The notes below the pieces were generated by a model. That model was given only the letters and a program-made list of their open reading frames with translations, did not search any database and was not told where the DNA came from. From assembly GCA_905331475.1 (NCBI GenBank), contig CAJNYU010001442.1:354979-418978 (forward strand): a stretch of DNA of 64,000 bases, written 5' to 3'. The translations under genes were made by a program, and so were the position numbers. Numbering within the stretch: the stretch's first letter is position 1; the number at the start of each line of letters is the position of its first letter. This document shows, piece after piece, positions 48,601-62,776 of this stretch. Source of the stretch: Rotaria socialis. Its lineage: Eukaryota; Rotifera; Eurotatoria; Philodinida; Philodinidae.

Positions 48601-51578
48601 GCTCGTATAGACGATGACAAAGTATACAAATAATTGATAGAAAACTTTTTTAGCTTTAATTCTAATTTTTCCAGAAGCATGAGACGTAAATTTGACAAGT
48701 CAATTAATATCTCACTTGACAGGCCAAGAAAATGAATTTTGACTTTGTAGCAAAAATTGCTTGGCTCGATGCTATCTTATGACAAAAAAATGAAGAAGTT
48801 TGTAATTCCTTGGTTACTATAACGATTCCACTTGAGAATAGAGCATATTTAAGATATTTACACCAAGATGCATGATGAATTTCAGAGAATATTTGGATTT
48901 AAAAAAAAGAGAATTCGTTTTTTTCTGAAAAACTGCATTAATACTGCAAACATAGGACATCATAGGATTAATCTATTGAATATTAGAATTATGAGAAATA
49001 TACGATGACCTTGAAATTAGAAAAAAATAAATCGATGTTCTCATCATCTAGAGAATCTTCATCTTAGCTTTCATGCGTATCCACTGCAAATAGTTTACTA
49101 AAGATAATAATGTAAAACAGAACCTACATGAAGTGTTGAGTTATTTTGGACTCTTCTCCTGTACAGCTTGGTTCGCGGTTTCTAAAGAATACTTTTACTA
49201 TTTTTCAAGTTTTCATTGTGAAATGATCTTACTTGTTTTGTAATTATAATTTCAATGTATTGAATTCGTGAAAAACGTATATATCTATTGAAGAAAACAG
49301 TTGATTGGCACTGATGACGATCAACTTTTTCTCCTTGATAAATATTAATATTAGTAGGATATTAATGTAAAAATTGGCTGAAGCACACTTTTGATTGCTT
49401 TATAGGAACACGTCTTATCTATTTCATTTATTAAATAGTGCAAAGGAAACTATGCCAATGTATTTTTGTTTTCATATTAATTACCGCCTTGAATTTTCAT
49501 AATGACACGAACGATTTCAAATATCTTGTTTTTAAACATAACGATAACTTATCATTAAATTTGACGAAATTATCAGTTATTTATTCGAATGAAATCAGTT
49601 TTTTGTAAGGAGGAATGATAAGATTCGATCCAGACTCAAACGTGATATGAAAGGAATATTTACTAGTAGTTAACTGATTAATATCGAACGAGATAATCAC
49701 GTGAGTATTTTGCACCATACATTTGTTTATGCTTCATGGCTGAAATGCTGAAAAACTTTTACTGATCGAGTAAAATTTCTTTGATTATTATTTGTAGGAG
49801 GAGATAATTTATTTTTATGTTTAGCTGTTATAAAATATATTATGCTACATTCAATACGATGAAACATTTTTAGGATTTATATAACTTTGCTTTGCCCGCA
49901 TATTGGAACTATATAACATGCAATCAGACCCTTAATGTTAACCTTTGCGTATAGAAACAACACTAAGATAATAAGAACCAAGTAAAATCCTTTGATCTAT
50001 GAGTTTAGCGCATAAAAAAAAGATTTCTTATTTGTTATTTATTTAAAAAAATCTTATCAGCGCAGCCCGTTTGGGGCTAAAATGTAGAATTCACAGATAT
50101 GCTTTAGACGCATGATGTTAATGCAAAAATAGGTGACGTGAAATTCTTTCGTCAAAATTGGCCTTATTTTTAACATCAGCAATTAGTTCATTACCGATTT
50201 GCTTATGTCTGTCATACGAGCATACATTCGTTGCTAGTGTCTGCAATGATGACGAGTGACATAGAGCCCTGATTATCCTGATATCTAGTAAACGAAGGCA
50301 GATTTTAATTGTTAATGTTGAGATGTCTGTAAGGGAGAACGTGAACCACAAAAAATTTCGCCTTAAAATTTACACTCACTATTTTCTTCGAAAATATATT
50401 TGAGTTCCGCAAAATGGTCTCTTCTATCCATTACACCATTGATAATTTAAATTCTTTCCACAATGAACTGCTGATACGTCACTAAAACGTATTTGATAAA
50501 TTCGTACATGCCACTCTTTTAACAATCCGTACTTCAAAGATAAGTTGTAGTAATTCAAATGAATTGTTATACAGCCACACCATAAGTAATTTCGAAGGAT
50601 AGAATGTACTACTGATGCAAGCGAATGATGCATATTTGCGAATATTTTAGATAAAATCAAAGAAAAAAAGACGATAAAACTTCGAAATTTTTTATAAAAA
50701 ATAGTTTTCAGAAAAACATTCCATTTATTTAAAATGTTGCTAATAAGCATTGCCACGTATTTTTATCAGTAGCTGTTGTTAGACTAAACAATCTTTCCCC
50801 ACAAAACGAATCAATTTCTATATCAAGAAAAAAGTCTTCAAACACTTCAGTTGAACATTTTTCTGTCCTGTAATTTGTATCTATAGAAGTAATCTTATGT
50901 ACCACCTTGCCAGCTCGGTATAATCACTCTTCTAATCCTCAAGTATCGAACATACGACGTGTTAGGCATTCATATACATATGACGAGATTGTATTCTAGT
51001 TTTTTCAGATAATTAACCCCAGAAAGATGTAATTAAAGCTCTGTTTGATAATTAACTATGAGAATCGTATTTTAAGCTTTTGTGCTATTTTAAAACATAA
51101 CCATGCTACGTACGGATTACTTTCATAATGGTCATTTGCAATGAATATAAATTCTACAACAATGCTTCTTTGTTTTTGCCTGTACTTATCGTCGCCATAC
51201 AGAATGAAAATACGCCTAGAAATCCTTGATTTTAGTCGCATATATGAAAATTATTTTGATTTCACACAAAAGAAAACATCGAACAGTGCTCTGGTTAGTT
51301 ATTATTTCATTACAGTTTTTCATCCAACAAATCTAAATATGCAAAGAAAACAGACACATAATGATGTGGTGCTGTGTTTTTCTTTTCCTATATTATATTA
51401 TCTTCTCTTTTACGTTCGTTTTCAAATATGCAATCGTACAAAACCACTAAAAATAATTCAGCACAAGTACTAAAAATATTGAAATTTAACATAGAAGTGC
51501 TTTGCGCAGATGCACTCCCATCGAATGAAAATTTATTGAGTAGAAACCAAGAAGAAAATTTCAAGTATTACTGATAAG
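45672..51578. other. large intergenic region between NR-C and NR-D
   Basis: 5.9 kb without a supported gene. The minus frame at 45898-46083 could hold an upstream exon of NR-C but has no homologous sequence in the other receptors. The part at about 51140-51570 is related to 58980-59290, i.e. the 3' flank shared by NR-D and NR-E. A TTC run lies near 46103-46120. Confidence 0.5.
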
Positions 51579-54520
51579 TCAGACAAGAAGACTTTGCATT
51601 AATGGTGATAAGTCTGTTATATCAATAGAATCGTTTATTGAATGTTTGATTTCATCGACTAATTTTTGAATTTGCATTAATTTATTAACATATCGTAGAA
51701 ATAATATAGGTGCTTGCTCAGAACCATGTTGATGTAAACAATACCTATATACTAGATCTGTATATACATTTTGTCCTTTGAATATACTCAATGAATTATT
51801 ATTTGTTAATAAACATTTAGAAGATTGATTTAGAGACACTTGATTTGAGAATAGAAGAATTAAATAAAATAGTTTAATAAGAATATCATCCGATTGAAAT
51901 ATATCAATTAAATCATTTCGTATTTGTTTCATTTTCATATGAAATTGCGTATTCAATAATTTATCCCAATCTGTACTAGAAAATGATGGATCCATTGTAT
52001 CCCGTTCATGATAACAATCGACTATTGGATCATAAGTAAATATTGAATGAAGACAACAAATTGTTAATAAATTTAATTTAACCAAATAAACTTGATCGTC
52101 GGCATCCAATTGTTGAAATTCATTGATTTGTTTTATATAACTTATCAGGCGCCTGGATGATAAACGTAATAGTACACGAAATAATTCAACCGTAGAGTCA
52201 ACGGATTGCGTTAATGGTTGCTCAGATATATTGGCTATTCGATTTAATCGAACAGCTCCAGTAAAACAGTCTTGAATAGATTTAATGCTAAACCAATCGA
52301 GCTCATTTAAAATGGGTCCATTGATCAATGATGATAAATCAAATGTTAAATCATCATCAATTTTGGACTTAACAATAAAGAACTTTTTTATTTTATAGAT
52401 AAGATAAGTAAGAACTTACATCACATATTTCAAGTTGAAGAGATTCTTGAATATTATTATGCGCTTTCTTGAGACAACGGTTTTCTTCTATTCTAGCACA
52501 TTTATCTGCTTTTCTAAAAGGAAAAATGTATAGTTTTAAAATCACTGTCAGGTAGAATGAAATATATTTAGACTTAGAATTATGAAGTCATTTCTTAAAC
52601 GACTCTTCCAGATACATTATTATTATCGTAACAAGAACAGCATGTGTACTAAAAACAATTATGTACATTTGCACAATAATATATGACATTAACTTTATGT
52701 CAATCTAGTCATTTTGGTTTGGTTTTATCTTAATTAAATATAATTAACTCAGTTTGTATGGTCTCGTATAATTCGTCACATATGAGCCTGTGTGAAGATT
52801 ATAATCACTAGAATAATAACTGGCTTTTATAATATGTGTTCTAATTATTCAAACTGTAAGTATGTTGTTTTAATGTAAAAGATGTATCTAATATCCCGGA
52901 GTTTCTTCTGAGAATTCGACAAGGATTTTCATTTAGACTTCTCCAATAAACAGACATACGATTTCAGCCACATCGTGTCTTGGTGTGTAGAAGATGAACT
53001 GAGAAAGCAAATGATTTTGATTTTGATTTCATTTGAATTTTCGATTAAAATCGATTGATTTACATGATCACTTGCATGTACAAATATATTACTAGAAGAA
53101 CTTTAACGGTAGGATATACGGAGATCACGAAAACTGGAGAGATTCGGTAGTAAAAACAGAATAAGCCAATGACACTTTGCTAGGATGATAAAATGACTTT
53201 CTCGATCTTTGAAAGATGTCTCGTCTATCGACAGTTTACTCAACAATCTGATATAAACTTATTCTTTAGATTCTGCTATGTGCGCCAAGACCTGAAAAAT
53301 TATGTTATGTGAACTATTGCAATATTTGAAAAATACTTTTTTAAACTATTTCCATCTACGTTAAGCTCTTCTGATATCAATGATGTTAGTATGGTAGATG
53401 CATCGAGCAGGAGCTCTGTGCCCATCGACTTGTCGGTAGTGGCGCCTTCACCGCACGTGTGGTAGGGACGTACTAGTTCTTAACAGTTTAGGTGTACTAC
53501 AGTAATATTCATGATAGGCTCAATTATTTATTTTCATCCGCTATGAACAATATTCGAAAATATATTTATTCAGCACAGTGGTCAGAAGAATAGTAGTACT
53601 TTTTTTTCTTACTATCTATTTGATTTATTAAGAAAGGTACGACTTGTGCAGTTCTTTAAGTATATGACTCATTTTACTGAGACTAACTCAACTAGTATCT
53701 CAGACTATAGGTATTCAATATATAATTAAAACAGAACCATATTATAATAAGTTTACATTCTAGAGTGTCAAAAACTAAGCCAGTTTCTACTTTTCTTTTA
53801 GCTTTAGACTGTCGTTGATAAATAGTTATATTACACAATGGTTTTTGAAATATCTGCATCGAGCCAATGACGAATTCTCAGCTTCAATAAACAGCTAGTC
53901 GCTGAGTTATGCTAATGTTCTCTATTATTTTGGGTTACTGATATTTTTTAAGTAGCATAAATCTTACTCTTTGTCTGACAGAATCCATGCTTTTCGCATA
54001 CCTAAACAGAAAAAATGAAATAATATGATAAATAAATAACTTCAACTGATCTTACCCGATGTAAGACATTTTTCGAGACGACACCTTTTGCAACGTTTCG
54101 GTACATTAAATGCTACATTACAGGAACCGGTACCACGGCATTTTAATTTTTCCTAAATTATCACAAAATTTATTTAAAACAACAACGATATCCTACGAAA
54201 CAGTGATGATTACCACTGGTTGCAATGCATTTCTGCGGAAAAACGCTTTGCATGACTCGCATGATATAGCGTCAAAATTGTAGCCTAATGAAATTTAGAA
54301 GAGTAAAAGGAATTTTAATAGATTTTCTGTTTTATTTATAATTACCATGAGCATCACCATTACAGATAACACATATCAAAAGTGCTTTATAACGTTTGGG
54401 ATTCCGCCCAGAAGTTTTCGTATCATCTTGCGGTAATGCTATACTTAATAATGATTGTATCTTTCCAATGTGTTCAACTTGCAAATAGGTTTCAGTTTCT
54501 TTTGTTTTTGCACTCGCCAT
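51579..54520 (-). CDS. nuclear receptor NR-D (NR1I/J-like), 419 aa
   Basis: Exons: 54520-54346, 54284-54214, 54152-54056, 54001-53968, 52513-52420 and 52367-51579; frame sum 1260 nt. Finger 1 is CVICNGDAHGYNFDAISC with CESCKAFFRR; finger 2 is CRGTGSCNVAF...CKRCRLEKC; T-box GMRKAWILSDKE. The ligand-binding domain has INEFQQLDADDQVYLVKLN and helix-10 FKGQNVYTDLVYRYCL. The end is LSPLMQSLLV, with Ser at the AF-2 Glu position. Exons 2 to 6 have the same lengths as those of NR-E (71, 97, 34, 94, 789), and the 1.45-kb fourth intron is related to that of NR-E, so the two are tandem duplicates that have diverged most in exon 1 and the hinge. Confidence 0.92.
52514..53967 (-). other. intron 4 of NR-D
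   Basis: 1.45 kb. The stretch at about 52590-52760 matches 60310-60660 in intron 4 of NR-E (for example TTAAACGACTCTTC and TAAATATAATTAA words). No gene inside. Confidence 0.6.
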
Positions 54521-57500
54521 CCGAATTCTTTAATGTTTCATCTAAAAACAGATGAAAATAGTTATATAGACTTTTAACTGATAGTAGACAACATAAGCTA
54601 CAGGGAATATTTTCTAATCCGTCATATGTTATATTTTACGGCATTACAATATTTATATTAATACACGCAAGAATAATATGCCGAAAGAGACAAAAATCAC
54701 TCAGTAAACCACGAGTAATAAAACGCTGCTTTTTCGTACTTTTTTCTTTTACCTTATTGTTTAGTCAGCTATGCCCCAAAACAAACTCCAAACACCATAT
54801 ACTTGCTTACTGTGAAATATATAGTATGAATACAAAAATCAATTAAGGATATATATGTATCTATATCATTGGTCTGAGCATCTAACTACAATAAACTAAA
54901 AATTCATACCAATATGTCCAATATGGAGTATCTGAATATTAAAATAGAATAATAAATCTATTAGAAAACAAGAAAAATGCTCTTACATCCTAAACAAAAA
55001 AATAATAATCATAGTGATCATTAAGACAAATATTTTTATGACTATCCTGTGTACAAAATATATTCTAATGATAACCCTAGTCGAACTTTTTTATTCATGC
55101 GCTTGCCAAAACTTGACCTCAAGATATGTCCATAGTGCATGACTTTCTTGCTCAAGATAAGTGTTTGAATGTTTGCACGAGCTACAAAAAAATGGAACTA
55201 TATATTTTTATTACAAGTTGAGTTATTTTGAACGTAAAATTGAAAAAGTTCTTTAATAACAGAAACGCTTAGATAAAAATTCAAGTGCACGAGCAAGAAG
55301 TTTAAGACTACAACGAGTTATTTGAAAATGCTTATACTAACATAGAAAGTCTGTTGGAATGGGTTAATATAAAAATCTAAATTGATTGGTGCACTTCGTA
55401 CCCGTTGTTTTTTCTTTTCTCCGTCTTGTCTTTGTTGACGAACGGGTTGCATAGAACGAAGAGGAAAAATATTATTTTCGCTATGAACCCGTGTTCTACG
55501 AGTGCGCTGAGAACTTTTTCATTGCTATTTACTGTTTAGTCTCAGTACACCCTCCAGAAAAAAATAATATTTCAATACAATAAGCTAGACTAATAAAAAA
55601 GAAATCTATTGAAGAAAATGCAAAAACTATCTTTGTCTAATGTGAAGTTGAATATTACGAGTAAAACTTAGAAAAAACAACAAAATCATATCGTCCAATC
55701 GAAATTTCTTCAAAAAAATTCGATGGATTATATAACAAAATAAAATCCTGTTATTCTTGTACAAACGACAAGAAATTGGTTAGTATTAAAAAACCACAAT
55801 TATATAAATACGAGATCCGAGTGCATCTGATTGGCGCAAAAGTATCATCGGTCGCCGCCTAGAAAATCATGAGCAATTAACAGAACGACCAAAAACATTG
55901 AAAATTTGACGGTAGTCTTTTTTCTTTGTTTTCAGTAAAATATCGATATAATTATATTTGATAGATAAAGAAACAGAATAGAGATCTGGGCATAAATCAA
56001 GTAAATTTATATCCTCCTAGCTTTCATGCAAATATATTCTTAAGAACAGGGTTGCCAGTGTAATATAACGTGAAAACTAAGTGAACTGATAGAGAAGTTT
56101 CTATCGTAATGAGTAAAACAAATGTACATGCAAATCATCACAGTTTATAGCATCATTACAAACAGATACCTCTTTGGAAGTCTTTAATGATCATAACTAA
56201 CTGATAAAGTTTCAAATTTTTTAGCAATTTGTTTTATTTTTATCACAAAGTATCAGCTCTTTTATTAGAATGCGACACCAACTTTATTCCAATGCTTTCA
56301 TTAGTTTATGTCGAATATAATTAGATAAAAAATGGTTAGTGCAATCTTATAAATGTTTATTGACCTAAACTTCAGATGGCTCTGCAAACGATATCAGATA
56401 TTATATTCATCCATTTTAAATTACCGCCGGGAAGTGCTATGCTGAAAATAATTACCAAATGTCACATGAAAAATTTTGCAGGCTCAAAAGCATAAATACG
56501 ATTTTTACTTGATCAATTAAAATAAAGTGTGCTTGAATTAGTTTTTTGTAACTTTTATTCATCGTTACATAGTACAGATTTCGTAAGGAAAATTTCTTTC
56601 TATCGAAAAAACTGACTATAAAATTGATGATAACAATCCTATCTTACATGATAAACCTTTTTCATAATTGTCTTTTAGCAGTACTTAAGAAAATTCTTAA
56701 GTGAAACTCACTTTTAATAAGAACAATGACGAATTTCTTTACTCTAAATACCTTATAAATCTTATTTCACTCTTGTGCAATTAAATTTTGCGTTGACGCG
56801 CTTTTAACTTGAAGACATAGAAACAGAATAGTCTTTTTCTTGAGCAAATACTTCGCATAATGACGATGTTTCAATATTTTTAGAAAATCATTCGAGGTTA
56901 ACATAGAGCTTGAGATGATATTGATCTTCGGAATACTTTCTATTATGTCAATCTTTAGCAGTCACACAAAAAAAGATTATATTACATTCGAGTTCTGTCT
57001 ATTAATTGAAAAACCTTCTTATACTCGATAATCACTGTGCATATAGATAAATAGACTATTTATGCAATACGTCTAAATGTGTCATTACATTCATAATATG
57101 ATTAAAATATTCTACACAAATTTTCGAATTATAAACTAAGAATAAGGCTATTTTATAGTCTTTTAACTAGTCAAACTATTCCAGACTATGTTTCATGACT
57201 GACGATATCAATATTAATGACTATTCCTGTATTAAACATATTAACTAAGATTGAAGTATGCTTTTCTTGAAAATTTTCTGAAGAATATGAAATAATGAGA
57301 TAATTCTTAAAACACCATTATTAAAGATTAAACGTAACTGATATTAAATACCATATAGTTCATTGAGACGATATTAAATGCGTTCTGCACTACAGTTCAA
57401 CTCGATGTTGTTTTAATTATAGTCTAAGCAATGAATAAGATGCCTGTATTAATTTAATCTTGATAATATCATGTTTTTTGAAATATTTTATGCATACCTG

Positions 57501-59309
57501 CATACTCGGTAATGCTAAAGACGAATGTTTCATGTGTCTGTGAAAAGAAAACTAATCGATTGACATATGTAATATTGTGCGGAGCTAATTTTTGAAATTG
57601 TAGAGTCGGAAACCATGAAAAATACGTGTGAAAGACATCGAAATATCATTATTTGATCGTATTCAGTTGGAAATTATTCCAATACGATCAAACCAATCGA
57701 CATTTTCAAGGACAGGAATAATAGTGAAAAAAAAAGATTGATAATCATAAGGGGGAAAAACGTAAGAGTCTAGCTTGTATCTGTTTATGCATGAATAACA
57801 TTTAGAAATAAATATATGCATAAAAACGAGACGCATCCTTCTTTCGTTTCTATTGTGAATAGCGCCAATGACTCCCGCTTCATATTAAAATACTATAAGG
57901 TAATCTCGATATTGTTCGTATTAGCAATCAAATATAATACGAAGACAATATTGCGAACGATGAAAAAGTCGTTCAATTTTCCTCAATTATTTGTTTACTG
58001 TGAAGAGTCGTTAACTATTCTTCAAAGTAAAATTGATCGATAATGAACAATGATTTCTTTGTAGAAATTTGAATAAAGATATCCTATATTTAGGAAGTTA
58101 TGAAGTATTGCAATTTAAAAGCAAAAAACATGAAAAATTTGGTGAAGATTTGTTTAAGTATATCGACTGTGATGAAATTAAGTTATCAATGACTTATGGC
58201 CATCGTTAGAGTAAAACGAAAAATCTCTTTCAACACATTCGAGTTGATATATTAATCGCTGATTTCAGCATTGCATTCTCCAGAAGTTGCATTTACGATA
58301 GTATATTATTTATTGTAAGAAAATTTTCCAATATGAAAATACTTGTGTATTTTCTTGCAATAAATAAACGTGTAAGTGCATATTGTTAGATTCATAGTTC
58401 TATTAATTTTAAGTTTTTATTTAAGAAAACTAGAAAACATATATTGCAACGTTTCTAATTATTCAGTTATCAATGATTCTTTTTCATAGTGATAATTTGA
58501 ATGAAATATAAAGACTAGAGATGTAAATGTCATACTACTATTACTAGAAGTATCGAGAGTTAGATGTCAAAACGTCATGCATGGAGCTTTCAAGTACGGT
58601 TAATTTACTTCCGTATATCATAAATACTATTTCCTTGACTCATCATCTAGTGACTGTAAATAAATTAAACTTTTTTCGCATTGAGATATGTAAGTTAGGT
58701 TATTATGCGATGTTTAGAAATGATGACGTTTTCGTCTTATGCTATACATATTTATGCGAAACATTGAAGATCAGTGAGTGAGTACTCTGAATGCGATGCT
58801 AGATTGGTACTGCTAATGACATTCTCGCACTCTTCATATTTATGTAAACTGATCAAGTGATCATATCGCACCAAAGCAACTTGAGTTTCTCGATTCTGAT
58901 AGCTATGAACTCACTTGAATTCTTGTTCAACCATATATAAAGGTAATCACCAACGAATTACTGAAGGAATAGTAGTACGAACCACGTAGATTTAACAGTA
59001 CAAATTCATCACTATCACAAACCAGCACAAATAGTATATGATTGGATATTATTATCTTATGGGCTTGTTTTCTTTTCCTATATCATGATCTGTTTTTTAC
59101 TCGTTTTAAACAAAAACAAGAGAATAACATTTTTGACGAAAACATTGAATGGCGTATACTAATGCACAATACAGACAAAAGCAAAACTAAAAATAGATCA
59201 ACTACAATTACCAACAATAGTAGAATTTAACATAGAACTGATTTAGACAAGTGCCAGCGCTTGAATAAAAATACTTAATAAATGGAAAACGTCTCATTTT
59301 ATTTATAAG
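54521..59309. other. intergenic region between NR-D and NR-E
   Basis: 4.8 kb. It holds dispersed repeat copy 2 (55074-55280) and, at about 55370-55560, a stretch related to the region upstream of NR-E (63560-63740). The part at 58980-59290 is related to the 3' flank of NR-D. No gene supported; the frames at 57816-58043 and 58581-58781 have no domain. Confidence 0.5.
55074..55280 (-). repeat. dispersed repeat, copy 2
   Basis: Reverse-orientation match to 19990-20200, about 210 bp. It lies about 550 bp upstream of the NR-D start codon. Confidence 0.8.
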
Positions 59310-62300
59310 TCACATAAGAAGGCTTTGCATTAACAGTGATAATTCTCCTATGTCAATGTAATTGTTTATTGTGTATTTGATTTCATCAACCAATTTTTGA
59401 ATTTTCATTAATTTATTAACATATCGTAGAAATAACATAGGTGCTTGATCAAAGCCATATTGATATAAACAATATCTGTACACTAAATCGGTAAATACAT
59501 TTTGTCCTTTGAATATACTCAATGAATTATTATCTGTTAGTAAACATTTAGAAGATTGATTTAGAGACATTTGATTTGAGAATAGGAGAATTAAATAAAA
59601 TAGTTTAACAACAATATCATCCGACTGAAATATATCAATTAAATCATTTCGTATTTGTTTCATTTCAATATGGAATTGCCTGTTTAATGTTGTATTCCAA
59701 TCTTTACCAGATACTACTGGATCCATTGTATCCCGTTCATGGTAACAATCGGTTCTTGGATCATAAGTAAATATTGAATGAAGAAAGCAAATTGTTAATA
59801 AATTTAATTTAACCAGATAAACTTGATCGTCGGCATCCAATTGTTGAAATTCATTGATTTGCTTTATATAAGCTACTAGACGCATTGCTGATATGTGTAA
59901 TGGAAAGTGAAATAAATCAGCTGTAGATTCCATGGATTTTGTTGTTGGATAATATGATATACCAGAAATTTGATTTAATCGAACAGCTTCAGCAAAGCAA
60001 TCTTGAACAAATTGAATACTAAACCAATCAAAGTCATTTAAAATGGGTTCATTGATAAATGGTGATAAAACCAAAGATAGATCATCCTCGTTTTTACACT
60101 GAAAATCAAGAATTTCTTCTTTTATAGATAAATTAATTAAAAACTTACATTATTTTTTCCTGAACAACCATTTCGCTGATTGTTATCATTGATTTGCTTA
60201 AGGCGACGATTTTCTTCGATTTTCACAAGTTTTTCTGCTTTTCTAAAAGCAAAATGTTTTTAATTATAAATAATTGTGTGGTCTTATAGATTAGGTATTC
60301 AGATTTAAGATTATCAAATACCATCTTAAACGACTCTTCACGATACTTGATAATAGTAACAAGAATAGCGTTTGATATTCAAAACGAATCTAGTCCATAG
60401 GCATGCAGTAGTGACAAACTTGAAACTTGAATTCAGCTGAAAATAGAAAATTTCAACTTTCAACTTTCAACTCATAGTGATATATGTGTGAGTCAGGATT
60501 CTCCAAAATGCTATTGGTTTAAAAGTTGAAAATTGAAAATTTCAATTTTCAATGGAATTCAAGTTTCAAGTTTGACATATATGTAGACATGATAATATTA
60601 TAATCCTATCCTCATGCAAATCTATTCGTTTTGGTTTTATTTCCATTAAATATAATTAAATTAGGTGGTTTTTCCTCATAGAATCCTGTATACGTGGCAG
60701 GCGCGTTTGGAATTTAGTTGAGTTTGGAATAGTTTTTTCTTAATTTTTTTAATACAATTTTTGTTGAGATCTAATTTTAGAAATTTTTATATTGAGAATT
60801 ATTCCTTGCTTCTTTTTACAATGAGTTTTTAAATAATTCAACTCTGTCTATTTTTTTAACTATGGGGACATGGCGACATTGAATTTATCTGAGAAAAACC
60901 AATTTTCTTTTTTATCTGTATGATTAATTCACTCTCTGTATATTTTTCTTCCCTATGGGGACATGGGGGCATTGAATTTATCTGAGATATATTTCTTCTC
61001 TATTCTGTTTTTCTATAATCTATTTTCACGAGCAGAAAAAACAGAAGAAAAAAATATTTTTTCGATTAATTATTAGCTTCGCGCATTCCAATGTCAACTG
61101 AAATTCTCGTGTCAACTGTGACATATATATGAATTAGTCTGACGATTATACTGACTATAAGAACAACTTGTTTTTCTAGCATTTGTTATAATTATTCGGA
61201 CAGTGATTATATTGTTTTACTGTAACAGATGAATGTAATTAAAATCCTGAAAATTTTTCTGAGTATTCGAGAAAGATTACGATTAAAGCTTTTCCATTAA
61301 GTAAACAAACAGTTCAAAGTGCATGAGATCTGTGTAAAAGATGAACTCAATGAAATTATTTTAATTTTCAAAAAGAAAGAGAGGCAGATGAAAACTAAAC
61401 AATTGAAATTAGTTTTTTAAGTAATAATAATTTCAGACAATGTCAGGATCATAAGTTTTGTGTGGGTGGCAAATACAATATAATTGTGTAATAAAAAGTG
61501 AATAGTTTAAAAGGGCTCCTATTTATAGAAATATATTACTAGTAGAATTGTAATGTCGAAATGTTGAAGAGATTTTATCACCAAAAGTCAAATAAAACCA
61601 TTAACTTATCAAGTTTTAAGGCATGTCCCATCTATTGAAATTCTACTCAACCATCTGGTAGGCTTTTTCTTTAGGTTCTGCTACGTGCTGCAGGATCTAC
61701 ATATAACATATTGTACTTGCATTCGCTATGAACAGCACTCGAATAGTTATCACTTTGCATACGTCTAGTTTCACAACGATTTGTGCAAATCCGTAAATAC
61801 ATGACTTATGTTACGGGTACTAACTCAATTAGTATGCCATATAATAAGTAATAAATATTTAATGAAAACAGAATCATATTTTAAGCAGCCTGCACCTTTA
61901 TGCGTCAAAAAAATGTGTCAGCTTCTACTATTCTGTTAGCTCTAGACTAAAGAAGGTAATCATGGTGAAGAAAAATATACAAATGAAAATTCTGAATGTT
62001 CCATGAACTCAACATAGAGGAAAATAATTATTAAAGATATCATATTTACATGAAAGATGCTCATGACACACATATTCCGGAGCATTTTTCAGAACGCCTA
62101 CATCAACATGGTGGCTGATCTTTCAGTGCATTAAATATCTAACCGGTGGCCTACACTAATTTTCTCTATTGTTTGAGATTAGTTATGTTTTTTTCTTAAC
62201 GGAAAACTTACTCTTTGTCCGAAAGAATCCATTCTTTTCGCATACCTAAACAAAACAATGAAATAAAACGATGAAACAATGACTTCAATTTATCATACCA

Positions 62301-62776
62301 CATTTAATACATTTTTCGAGCCGGCATCTTTTGCAGCGCTTTCGCACATTGAATGCCACATCACAGGAATCGGTACCACGACATTTTAACTTTTCCTAAA
62401 TTATCATAAGATTTATTTAAAAAAAGCAACGATATTCTACAAAAAAGTAATCTTTACCAATGATCGTAATGCGTTTCGACGGAAAAACGCTTTGCATGAC
62501 TCGCATGATATAGCATCAAAATTGTAACCTAATGAGATTTAGAAGGAATAAAAATAATTTTAATAGAATCTTCGTTTTATTTTTTGAGTTACCATGAGCA
62601 TCACCATGACAGACAACACATGTTAAGAGTGTTTTATAACGTTTGACCATTGGTCCGCGCTTTTTCTGATTACCTTTCTCTGATACTATACTTGAGAATG
62701 ACCGGTTTCTTCCCGAACGTTCATTATTTTTACCTTGCAAATCATTTTTAGTGTATTTAGCTCTATTCATCGACAT
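59310..62776 (-). CDS. nuclear receptor NR-E (NR1I/J-like), 422 aa
   Basis: Exons: 62776-62593, 62528-62458, 62395-62299, 62245-62212, 60242-60149 and 60098-59310; frame sum 1269 nt. Finger 1 is CVVCHGDAHGYNFDAISC with CESCKAFFRR; finger 2 is CRGTDSCDVAF...CKRCRLEKC; T-box GMRKEWILSDKE. The ligand-binding domain is very close to NR-D (identical INEFQQLDADDQVYLVKLNL). It ends LSLLMQSLLM, again with Ser at the AF-2 Glu position. Differences from NR-D cluster in exon 1, the A/B and hinge region, and a short stretch before helix 3. Intron 4 is 2.0 kb here against 1.45 kb in NR-D. The gene looks intact. Ligand and targets unknown. Confidence 0.92.
60243..62211 (-). other. intron 4 of NR-E
   Basis: 2.0 kb, with parts related to intron 4 of NR-D. 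Near 60430-60580 a palindromic arrangement of TTGAAAATTTCAA-type words surrounds a short unique core; it may be a small inverted-repeat element absent from NR-D. CTATGGGGACATG occurs twice (near 60862 and 60953). Confidence 0.5.
60420..60585. repeat. inverted repeat in NR-E intron
   Basis: The left arm (near 60418-60475) runs through CTTGAAACTTGAATTC, then TGAAAATAGAAAATTTCAAC. The right arm (near 60520-60582) reads GTTGAAAATTGAAAATTTCA, then AATTCAAGTTTCAAGTTTG, which is roughly the reverse complement. The core is about 45 bp. It looks like a small foldback element. Confidence 0.6.

Noticed and set aside
50118-50756. Two minus frames of 77 and 110 aa between NR-C and NR-D
   Set aside because: No receptor or other domain seen; they have stops all around and no plausible splice links.
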